Source: Lunatimonas lonarensis
GTDB taxonomy: Bacteria; Bacteroidota; Bacteroidia; Cytophagales; Cyclobacteriaceae
Direction: 5' to 3'
DNA length: 64,000 nucleotides
Assembly: GCF_000390185.1 (NCBI RefSeq)
Contig: NZ_AQHR01000104.1
Span: 87,844 to 151,843 of the forward strand
Shown: one piece after another, positions 53,962 to 62,086 of the stretch
How the letters are laid out: the number at the start of each line of letters is the position of its first letter
Numbering within the stretch: the stretch's first letter is position 1
Position numbers and translations under genes: made by a program
The notes under the pieces: generated by a model
Seen by the model: the letters and a program-made list of their open reading frames with translations, nothing else
Told to the model about the DNA's origin: nothing
Databases searched by the model: none

Positions 53962-56298
53962 GTGTATAGCTTACGGTTTTTTATTAAGATAGGGCTTTTT
54001 TTTTCTTTGTTCGCAGCTTCGGTGAGGGGTATGGCGGCGAATTATTATTTTTCGTCTTCGATCGGAGATGACAGCAGGACAGCAAAAGATGCTGCAAATC
54101 CAGTAACACCGTGGGCAAGTATCGAAAAGTTCAATTCCATTTCAGCGAGTTTGCAGGCAGGGGATTCGGTTTTTTTTAGGTGCAATGATGTTTTTTTTGG
54201 AGAAATACAGCTGATGAGCTCGGGGACATTACGGTCTCCCATAGTTTTGACAAACTATGGGCAGGGGGATCTTCCGATTATCACAGGCTGGGTGGAGGTT
54301 GAGGGGTTGGATCGCCTATCGGAAGGAGTAGTTCGATATGATCTTTCTTCCCTTTTTCAGGCAGATCCCAAAAAGATACATATGGTATCTGTAGGAGGGG
54401 AAGTGCGACAAATGGGAAGATATCCAAACCTTGAATATATGGTGTATAGCACTTCTCCTAAAGAGACCTATATATTTCATGAAGAGGGAAGCGAGCTTCT
54501 TGGGTTTAACGGAGCGGAAATTGTTTTGCGATTGAATGAGTGGATCATTGATAGGGGCAAAATATTGTCTGTCGACGCCAAGGGTGTTTCATTTGAGAAG
54601 AATACCAGCTATCAACCAACAGAAGGCTACGGTTTTTTCATTCAAAACCATATCAATACATTGGATCAGTACGGGGAATGGTTTCACGATGCCGAAGAAA
54701 ATATCCTTTATGTGTATATGGGGAAGGCATCCACTCCTTCGGAAGTTAAAGTTAGTCTTTTAAATCATTTACTGGTCAATTCGGGAAGGATCTCAAATGT
54801 GGTTGTGCAAGGCATTCATTTTTCTGGTTCGGCGAAGTCTTCAGTGTTTTTGGATGGGGGCAGTAATATTACGATCAGTGATTGTACCATTTCCGGATCT
54901 GGAGAAGACGGCATTACGATAATGAATTTTTTACGTGTGAACATAACTGGCAACCTAATCAAAGATTCGTTTAATAACGGAATATTTCTTAGGTACGGAA
55001 CCCCCAGTTCCACAATTGCCAATAATACGGTCTTAAACACGAACCTGTTTCCGGGGATGGGTGCTGGCGGAGATCAATCAGGCATTGGAATTTATCTTCG
55101 GTCGGACAATGGCAAGGTGTCGGGAAATACCCTCAGAAATATTGGGTATACAGGGATTTATTTTGGGGGAAACCAAACGGTTGTCGAGGGGAATTGGATC
55201 GACGAATTCTGTTTAACGAAGAATGATGGGGGAGGGATTTACACCTACGAAGGAAAACGAAACCAATCTTTTCGAAATCGAGTCGTAAGAGATAATACCG
55301 TTTTAAACGGAAAAGGCAACCGTTTAGGCACCCGCTACCAGAAATCGGGAGGATCGCCCCAAGTAGAGGGTATTTACATTGACGACAATGCGTCAGGTGT
55401 AGAAGTCTCAAGCAATCGGATCGGCTTCATGAGTAGAAATGGCATAAATGTTCACAATGGTCGAACAATAGCAATACATGACAACATCGTTTTTGATTGC
55501 CTCAACCTACTTTCTTTTTCTGATGACCATCTCGGAGATGCTATAGAGGGTGTAATTGTGAGGGGAAATCTGTTGATTTCTTCAAAAGAGTCACAGAAAT
55601 TGGTCAAAGTGGCTGTCGGCCGAGGTGATTTTTCGGGTAGCATTGTCTTTAAAGAAAATAAGTACTTCCATGTGGACAGCAATGAGTTCCCCTTTCAAGT
55701 GGGTGATAGACATCTTGTTCAAGCTGACTGGAAGGAAGTTGAAAACGCTCCTCAGATAGAAAGGTTGCGTTCCTCTCCGAAGTTGAATCACCCTGCGCCT
55801 GCGAAGTCTATTGATCTTTTGTCACTTTCGATGTCAAAGGTGAATCCAATTAACAACAGTGCCAACATTAGGAAGGACGGTCAGACCCTTCTTCTTCAGT
55901 CGGACACCTCCGACACAGGGGTTCGCTTGGAATCCGGACAGCTTTGTATTGGGTATTACTACAAACTGGAGATAGAAGTTGATGTTTCTTCCCAAGTAAT
56001 ACTACAGGCATACCTGAGAAACGTCGGAAGTCCCTGGGCAACTCTTTCAGAGACCAAGCACCATCTGCTTGAGCCGGGCCTGAATAAAAAGACATGGAGT
56101 TTTACGAACGTAGTACCTGCTGACAATTCGGTACTAATGCTACGATTTTTGTCTGAGGTGCCCACGGTCAAAGTAACCAGGCTTCATTGGGAACAACTGC
56201 CCAATCCGTTCCCTCATGAATCAATTGACCTTATTTTTGATGCAAACCATTCGTTACGTAAAATCAGTATTGGTGAAAACCAATTTCTTTTTGACTAA
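53962..56298 (+). CDS. Secreted right-handed beta-helix protein 2 (ends at in-frame TAA inside a conserved module)
   Basis: A paralog of genes 1 and 3, about 778 residues. The frame is open from 53878, but that lies inside the terminator of gene 1; GTG 53962 gives a proper signal peptide (LRFFIKIGLFFSLFAASVRG-MAANYYF). The mature N-terminus (NYYFSSSIGDDSRTA) is identical to gene 1 over 15 residues. The beta-helix and the carbohydrate-binding-like domain (LPNPFPHESIDLIFDANHSL region) follow, then TAA at 56296. The reading continues another 30 codons in frame past the stop with homology to the paralogs. The malectin-like and T9SS domains are absent, so its secretion route or retention is unclear. 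Confidence 0.8.
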   Translation: MYSLRFFIKIGLFFSLFAASVRGMAANYYFSSSIGDDSRTAKDAANPVTPWASIEKFNSISASLQAGDSVFFRCNDVFFGEIQLMSSGTLRSPIVLTNYGQGDLPIITGWVEVEGLDRLSEGVVRYDLSSLFQADPKKIHMVSVGGEVRQMGRYPNLEYMVYSTSPKETYIFHEEGSELLGFNGAEIVLRLNEWIIDRGKILSVDAKGVSFEKNTSYQPTEGYGFFIQNHINTLDQYGEWFHDAEENILYVYMGKASTPSEVKVSLLNHLLVNSGRISNVVVQGIHFSGSAKSSVFLDGGSNITISDCTISGSGEDGITIMNFLRVNITGNLIKDSFNNGIFLRYGTPSSTIANNTVLNTNLFPGMGAGGDQSGIGIYLRSDNGKVSGNTLRNIGYTGIYFGGNQTVVEGNWIDEFCLTKNDGGGIYTYEGKRNQSFRNRVVRDNTVLNGKGNRLGTRYQKSGGSPQVEGIYIDDNASGVEVSSNRIGFMSRNGINVHNGRTIAIHDNIVFDCLNLLSFSDDHLGDAIEGVIVRGNLLISSKESQKLVKVAVGRGDFSGSIVFKENKYFHVDSNEFPFQVGDRHLVQADWKEVENAPQIERLRSSPKLNHPAPAKSIDLLSLSMSKVNPINNSANIRKDGQTLLLQSDTSDTGVRLESGQLCIGYYYKLEIEVDVSSQVILQAYLRNVGSPWATLSETKHHLLEPGLNKKTWSFTNVVPADNSVLMLRFLSEVPTVKVTRLHWEQLPNPFPHESIDLIFDANHSLRKISIGENQFLFD

Positions 56299-56391
56299 AA
56301 TGTCATCCCTTTAAGTTCAGGAACGGTGCCTTTCGAAATTAATCCTTTACGAATTTTGAAGGTTGGACAACAGGCTGAATTTATTTTTTGA
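56299..56391 (+). other. In-frame coding extension after the stop of beta-helix gene 2
   Basis: Thirty codons follow the TAA without a shift (NVIPLSSGTVPFEINPLRIL, then KVGQQAEFIF and TGA at 56389). The sequence aligns with the end of the module in the paralogs, where P-P-F-G-S-V-V-L-F-R (gene 3) and D-P-F-T-S-M-V-L-I-R (gene 1) occur. It looks like a remnant of coding sequence, or a readthrough extension. Confidence 0.55.
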
Positions 56392-56752
56392 CTTTCCAAA
56401 AAAAAAGCAATTTTTTTTTCATTCGGTAAATTAGTAGATCCCACAGTTTTGAAGTTGCGAAACGCAAAAAAGATTTTTTGTAGTAAAAACCCCATCATTT
56501 TCTTTTGATCCGACACCATTTTCCGATTCAGGTAATAGTTGCAAAATAAAATTAAATACTGTTTATTATAATTAAAGGCGATTTAATTAGAATTTCATAT
56601 TGCATATAACAAAATGCAAAAAATATAATTTCAAACATCAAAGTACTGATTTTGAAATATGAAAATCGAAAAACCGCCGACAAAATAAGCACACAGTAAA
56701 AAATGGCACCTACAGCCTTCGATAGAAAAATTGGAATCTAAAGGATACGGCA
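56392..56752. other. AT-rich intergenic region before beta-helix gene 3
   Basis: 361 bp without a gene. An inverted repeat TTGCAT-N8-ATGCAA lies at 56600-56619. No clear promoter element of the Bacteroidota form is seen. Confidence 0.5.
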
Positions 56753-59700
56753 ATGAAAACGAACACGATTAAACTGATGATTTTAGCATGGTTGGCAATA
56801 CTCTGCCAGTCAGCTTTTGCTGTCGATTACTACTTCTCCAGTGTATCGGGAGATGATAATCGGACGAGCGTGCAGGCACAAAATCCAGCCACTCCCTGGA
56901 AAAGCATTTCAAAACTAAATGAGGTTTTTCCTAGTCTAACGGGGGGGGATAACATCTACTTCAAAAGAGGAGAGCGTTACTATGGCACCATCCACATAAC
57001 TAGTTCTGGTAGCCCAGGCAACCCAATAAGAATTGGTGCCTATGGAGTTGGTACTAAGCCCATGATTACTTCATTTGTAGAAGTAAACGGTTGGAACAAC
57101 CTGGGGAATACCATTTTTGAAAGTAAGGCCGGCCTATCCACCTCAGAAGTCAAGGTAGTCTTGTTAAATGGCAAGCGTGTGGAGTTGGGGCGTTTCCCTA
57201 ACCCAGACGCAGATAACGAAGGGTACATTACCATTTCATCTACAAATGGATCAAATGCTGTAACTGGAGTTTTTCCGAACATTGCCAACTGGCAAAACGG
57301 CGAGGTTGTCATCAAAAAAGTTCAATGGGTGATAGACACACATCGAATTACGGGCCATTCCGGAGGTACCATCACATTTGATAACAGTGGTGCCTCGTAT
57401 CCCCCTTCTCCCGGATTTGGCTTTTTCGTACAAAACCACCCGGGGACACTAGATCAATATGGTGAGTGGTACTTCAATCCCTCTACCAGGAGAATCAGGG
57501 TGTTCTTTGGAAACCAACATGTTTCGACAGCTAGCGTAGAGGTAGCCACCCTTCCTTATCTAATTACCAAGGCAAATAGAGCAAACCATATCCTTCTCGA
57601 AAACCTACATTTGAGCGGGGCAAACCAAGATGCGATCTTCTTTGGTTCGAACGGTGACAACGTAACAATCAGGGGTGTCGACATCGCCTTTACCGGTGAA
57701 AACGGTATGCATATCCTAAGCCATACCAATCTGTTGATTGATGGAAATAACGTTTCTAGTAGTTATAATAACGGGCTGTTCCTTAGGTTTGGTAATCCGG
57801 GAGCTGTGATAAGAAACAACAGCCTCACTGATGTTGCCACAATACCGGGCAGAAATGCAAACGGGGATGGAAGCGGCGTCGGGATTTTCGCCGTTTCTGA
57901 TAATATTCTCATCGAAAGGAATCAAGTTTCCGCTGTGGGGTACAACGGCATACAGTTCAACGGGAACAACACAGTAGTCAGGCACAATTTTGTGGATACC
58001 TTTTGCCTAACGAAAGGAGATGGAGGCGGGATCTATACCTATGGTGGTCATAATAATCCCGATGTGCATAATCGAAAGGTAGAGGCAAACATCATTATCA
58101 ATGGTATTGGTAGCAAAGGTGGGCTAGCCTATATGACCAAGAGTGGGTTTAATCCCCAGGCAGAAGGCATATTTTTGGACGATAATTCCAATGGAATCGA
58201 AATTGTAGGCAATACCATTGCCAATTCAAACAGTGGAATAAAAATGTCCAATTCCTATAACGTTCAGGTTCGCAACAATACCATCTATAATTCAAACATG
58301 TTGATCAACATAGGTAATAGCAACCTTGGCAAGGATACGAGAAACGTGTTGATCGAAGGAAATACCTTTTTCTCAAAATTTGAGGACCAGAATGCCTACA
58401 CACTACGTAGTCATAAAAACGACATTTCCCAGATGGTGTCTGCAAGAAACAATACGTTTTTCCGACCATTTGGTGATGAATACAGCCTTTATACCCGCAA
58501 TCCCAATAGTAGTGGAGCCTTTGTGGAGAATTTTTATAACCTCGACCGGTGGCAACGCGAAATGGGAAAAGACCTAGGCTCCAAAAGCACTACGGTTGAG
58601 TTTGAGAAATTTGTTGTTGAAAAGGTGACTGGTAGCAATGCCTTTCCTAATCAAGGATTTGATAGAAATGTATCTGGAGTCAGCTCAAATAACTCAACAT
58701 TGACATGGCTAAAAGACGGAATAAATGGAGGAACCCTTCAAGTAGCGACAAGTTCAAGTGGTGCTACTTTGAAGATTGATATAGGCCAGGTCAACAAGGA
58801 AAGAAATTATTTGGTGCGGTTCAAGTCAAGGGCTACTAAAAAGGCTCCATTGAGGCTATATTTCCGACATTCTGGATCGCCATGGGCAACCATCTCGGCT
58901 ATGAATACGGTAGAGCTATCATCCGAGACCAATGAGTATCAGACTATCCTAGTTCCTCAAATTGACCTAGACAAGGCGTCATTGATGATTGCATGCAGTG
59001 AAGGGAACATTACCTATCTACTCGACGACCTTGAAATCGTTCCCGTAGAAATACACCAAGTCCTACCAGAGGAGAAGATCCATTTTGAATTTAACCATAC
59101 AGCCAGCCCTAAGACTATTGCGCTAAACGGCACCTTTATCAACGCACAGAACAATACCGTTTCAGGACAGGTGGTGATCCCTCCTTTCGGCTCAGTTGTC
59201 CTGTTTAGGACTGGAAACGAGGTGGTTGATACAGAGGGGAAGGCAGAAGAAGAGGTGGAAGAGCCGGAAGAAATTGAGGAGGAGACTTCCTCTCCTGCGA
59301 AGGAGGCTGCAGGTGTTCCCGTTTCTGAACTGTTTATGAATTTCGGTAGCGATAATGGTGTGGAATACGAAGGGGTTTCATTTTCCGGCGAAAGCCTTGA
59401 TTACTTTGTCTCCGCTACGAACGTGAGCAATAATCCAGCCGCAAGCATCGAACCGATGTTCCAAACCGGCAGATTTGGCTCCTCACTTGTGATGGCCATT
59501 CCCGTTACCAACGGAACCTATACGGTAAAAACCTACCATCACGAAACCTTCTTTGGCATGAACGGTAGGCTGGGAGGGCCTAACCGGCGGGTATTTGATA
59601 TTGCCATTCAAGGGAAGAAGGTGAAGGAGAATTTTGACCTATTCCTTGAAAATGCCAACCAGGAAACGGTTCTCACCTTTCACGAAATACTAGTTACCGA

Positions 59701-61147
59701 CAATGTACTGCATATCGAAATGGCCGCTTCGGTAAACAATGCGATTATATCCGGTATTTCCATCCTACCCTGGACTGGAAGTCAACAGCCTATCACAAAA
59801 CCTGGCGATGAGCAGAATACAACTCCGCCCGCTGTCGAGCCTATAAACATCATTGCGGTCAACACATTCCGAGCTAACCCGGTGACCTACCAAAATATTG
59901 ATTTTGTCGGTCAGGGAAATTACCTGAAGACATCCAGTACAGGCGTTTCAACAAACACCGGCGCAAGTCCGGATGAACTGTTCCAAGCGGGAAGATTTGC
60001 GACAAGCCTCGCATACGAGATCCCCGTAGCGAACGGAAAATACCAGGTAAAAACCTACCATCACGAAACGCACTTTGGCAAAACCGGCCCAGCCGCACGA
60101 AAGGGTCAGCGAGTGTTTGATATCTCAGTCGAGGGTGCTATTGTGAAAAAGGATCTTGATATGTTTGTAGAATTCAACAACAAGGAGGTTGTTCTCGACC
60201 ACGGTGTGTTCGAAGTTCGTGACAATTTCCTCAATATCGATCTAAGAGCCTCCGTAAACAATGCGATCATCTCAGGATTTATGATCGTTCCGATCACAGA
60301 ACCTACAGTTGCACCTATACCGGTTGGGATATATTTCAGCACAGGCAACCAAGGCAATATCACCTATGGCGGCAATGAGTTCGTCCGAATTCCTGCAGAC
60401 TACCTGAAAACTTCGGGAACAAATGTCAGCAGCAATACTACCGCGAGTACAGAGCCTCTCTTCAGGAGTGGCAGATTTGCCCAGCAGTTCCGGTACGAGA
60501 TTCCCGTTCCTAACGGAGTCTACACAATTGAGACCTACCATAAGGAAACCTTCTTTGGTCTGAATGGACGTATTGAACAGGAAGGACAGCGGGTATTCGA
60601 TATCTCTATCGAAGGGGTAAAGGTAAAATCGAACTTCGATATGTTTGCAGAGTTCAGGAATAAGGAGGTAAAATTGGTGTTCAGGGATATTCTCGTCAAA
60701 GACGGCAAACTGGATCTCGGATTTAGTGCCAGTGCCAATAATGCGATCATTTCGGCCATTGGGATTGTAGATGAAACCGGCAAAACACTCCTTGCCGGAC
60801 AGAATCTACGAGGATACAGAGAGATGGAAGTTGAAGGGTCAGCCGAGGGCGAGGTCGAAATTCCGGTACAAGTAGTAAACCAATCGCTTGAAAACCTCAC
60901 CGTTTATCCAAATCCCGCAAATGATTATGCGAATGTTGTGATCAACTCGCAAAGAGAGCTTGGGTATATGCTAATCCACGATATGGCAGGTCAACTGGTG
61001 AAATCAATACACCCGTCTGATTTCCTTTGGACAGCATCCGGAGTCATTACTGTTCCGACATTTGACATTAAGAGTGGCGTGTACGTACTGGGTATCTATG
61101 ATGCCAAGGGCATAATCGGAAGAACCCGGGTAATCGTACAGCATTGA
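56753..61147 (+). CDS. Secreted right-handed beta-helix protein 3 with malectin-like and T9SS sorting domains
   Basis: A 1464-residue exported protein, paralog of gene 1. The signal peptide ends near AFA-VDYYF (residue 24). The beta-helix covers about 25-600 (FTGENGMHILSHTNLLIDGN, ILIERNQVSAVGYNGIQFNG), followed by the carbohydrate-binding-like domain (about 629-763). Where gene 1 has an Ig-like domain, gene 3 has an acidic linker (EGKAEEEVEEPEEIEEETSS). Three malectin-like domains follow (about 860-1006, 1031-1180, 1191-1340; for example GPAARKGQRVFDISVEG), then a T9SS sorting domain (about 1381-1464, LTVYPNPANDYANVVIN). A rho-independent terminator follows. It was probably made by tandem duplication of gene 1 with module exchange. 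Confidence 0.88.
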   Translation: MKTNTIKLMILAWLAILCQSAFAVDYYFSSVSGDDNRTSVQAQNPATPWKSISKLNEVFPSLTGGDNIYFKRGERYYGTIHITSSGSPGNPIRIGAYGVGTKPMITSFVEVNGWNNLGNTIFESKAGLSTSEVKVVLLNGKRVELGRFPNPDADNEGYITISSTNGSNAVTGVFPNIANWQNGEVVIKKVQWVIDTHRITGHSGGTITFDNSGASYPPSPGFGFFVQNHPGTLDQYGEWYFNPSTRRIRVFFGNQHVSTASVEVATLPYLITKANRANHILLENLHLSGANQDAIFFGSNGDNVTIRGVDIAFTGENGMHILSHTNLLIDGNNVSSSYNNGLFLRFGNPGAVIRNNSLTDVATIPGRNANGDGSGVGIFAVSDNILIERNQVSAVGYNGIQFNGNNTVVRHNFVDTFCLTKGDGGGIYTYGGHNNPDVHNRKVEANIIINGIGSKGGLAYMTKSGFNPQAEGIFLDDNSNGIEIVGNTIANSNSGIKMSNSYNVQVRNNTIYNSNMLINIGNSNLGKDTRNVLIEGNTFFSKFEDQNAYTLRSHKNDISQMVSARNNTFFRPFGDEYSLYTRNPNSSGAFVENFYNLDRWQREMGKDLGSKSTTVEFEKFVVEKVTGSNAFPNQGFDRNVSGVSSNNSTLTWLKDGINGGTLQVATSSSGATLKIDIGQVNKERNYLVRFKSRATKKAPLRLYFRHSGSPWATISAMNTVELSSETNEYQTILVPQIDLDKASLMIACSEGNITYLLDDLEIVPVEIHQVLPEEKIHFEFNHTASPKTIALNGTFINAQNNTVSGQVVIPPFGSVVLFRTGNEVVDTEGKAEEEVEEPEEIEEETSSPAKEAAGVPVSELFMNFGSDNGVEYEGVSFSGESLDYFVSATNVSNNPAASIEPMFQTGRFGSSLVMAIPVTNGTYTVKTYHHETFFGMNGRLGGPNRRVFDIAIQGKKVKENFDLFLENANQETVLTFHEILVTDNVLHIEMAASVNNAIISGISILPWTGSQQPITKPGDEQNTTPPAVEPINIIAVNTFRANPVTYQNIDFVGQGNYLKTSSTGVSTNTGASPDELFQAGRFATSLAYEIPVANGKYQVKTYHHETHFGKTGPAARKGQRVFDISVEGAIVKKDLDMFVEFNNKEVVLDHGVFEVRDNFLNIDLRASVNNAIISGFMIVPITEPTVAPIPVGIYFSTGNQGNITYGGNEFVRIPADYLKTSGTNVSSNTTASTEPLFRSGRFAQQFRYEIPVPNGVYTIETYHKETFFGLNGRIEQEGQRVFDISIEGVKVKSNFDMFAEFRNKEVKLVFRDILVKDGKLDLGFSASANNAIISAIGIVDETGKTLLAGQNLRGYREMEVEGSAEGEVEIPVQVVNQSLENLTVYPNPANDYANVVINSQRELGYMLIHDMAGQLVKSIHPSDFLWTASGVITVPTFDIKSGVYVLGIYDAKGIIGRTRVIVQH

Positions 61148-61196
61148 TTTAAATTGATGGCAAATAAATAAAATATCTTTGATCTAGCTGTAATTC

Positions 61197-61230
61197 AAAG
61201 GGGCTGCAATTTGTAGCCCCTTTGATTTTG
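61197..61230 (+). terminator. Rho-independent terminator after beta-helix gene 3
   Basis: AAAGGGGCT (61197-61205) pairs perfectly with AGCCCCTTT (61215-61223), followed by a T-rich run. Confidence 0.8.
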
Positions 61231-61261
61231 TTGTAGGAGATCTTTTCTACCTTTGTTCCCT

Positions 61262-61485
61262 AGTCATCAAAAAGGCGAAAGAATCGAATCCCACATCAGC
61301 GGCTATTTCGTAGGACAGGGTCAGATCTTTAACCCGTTCTCTTTTTACGTTAATTCCAATGTGTGGATCTGAGCCAAGTGTATGCCTCCGTTACCGAAGA
61401 GGGTGCCAGAACAGCACAGTTGAATCAGACCTTTCTGTCGATAAGCCGGAACGAAAAGACATGGAAAATGAATGCGTTCGGGTGA
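61262..61485 (+). pseudogene. Frameshifted relic of a small protein gene
   Basis: Two reading frames join into one protein-like stretch. The first runs SHQKGERIESHISGYFVGQG and on to VNSNVW in one frame; the second begins DLSQVYASVTEEGARTAQLN and ends WKMNAFG before TGA (61483-61485) in the next frame. Adding one G in the GG run at 61364-61365 would restore a continuous frame of about 73 codons. The pattern resembles the core of an NTF2-like/DUF4440-type protein, but I cannot be sure. No start codon and a missing N-terminus suggest decay. Confidence 0.5.
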
Positions 61486-61531
61486 ACTGCCATTTAAACC
61501 TAGACATAGTTTAGCGAACCATCCCGAATAC

Positions 61532-61717
61532 CTACTTATTCTCCTGCGGTTCTTTTTTCAACTTCCTCCCCCGAAGCAACCCATACAACAGCATGCTTGA
61601 TGAATAAATCCCAAAAATAAGTTGAATGCCTTTTATGGGATAAATCTCAAATAGATCCAAGCCTGCCGCCACCATTAGAATCAGCCCTATGAGAATAACT
61701 AGGTGCCTCATGTGCAT
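61532..61717 (-). CDS. Small two-helix membrane protein
   Basis: A 61-residue protein, two hydrophobic segments (VILIGLILMVAAGLDLFEIY and IQLIFGIYSSSMLLYGLLRG) and a basic tail. The start at 61717 has an AAAGGA stretch about eight bases upstream; the next Met, at 61711, is the alternative. The product is unknown, but composition and helical pattern support a real gene. Confidence 0.55.
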   Translation of the reverse strand: MHMRHLVILIGLILMVAAGLDLFEIYPIKGIQLIFGIYSSSMLLYGLLRGRKLKKEPQENK

Positions 61718-62086
61718 GCTTTAAATCCTTTTCTGATCCGACAAGTATACTGCCACACCGGTGAAAAAAAATTTCAGTCACCGATATTTTTTTAAATCTC
61801 TGTGGATAGATCTGATGCGTATTCGAAGAAAGTTGGCGTAGGTTCAATCGAAAATAATTATAGAGCAGACGTGTGGAGAAATAGGGATTAGAGGTACTTT
61901 GTCAAGTATATCGTGCAAAATACTTGAAAAAATGGTTTGGTTTACAAAAAGGGATTAGCCACTGGAAGGAATTCGAGGTCATTCGTTCCCTATGGCTGGC
62001 AATAATGGTCAACGCCTGCGGCTGATATACGTAAGAATTATACCTGTTCAGAGAAATCCTACTAGGTAGTCTGCCATTAGGCGATA
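61718..62086. other. Intergenic region next to the TIR gene
   Basis: 369 bp without a supported gene. An inverted repeat CAAGTAT-N10-ATACTTG lies at 61903-61926, but it has no T-run on either strand. Confidence 0.5.

Noticed and set aside
61903..61926. Inverted repeat CAAGTAT-N10-ATACTTG as a terminator of the TIR gene
   Set aside because: It has no T-run on either strand and lies about 160 bp beyond the gene's stop.
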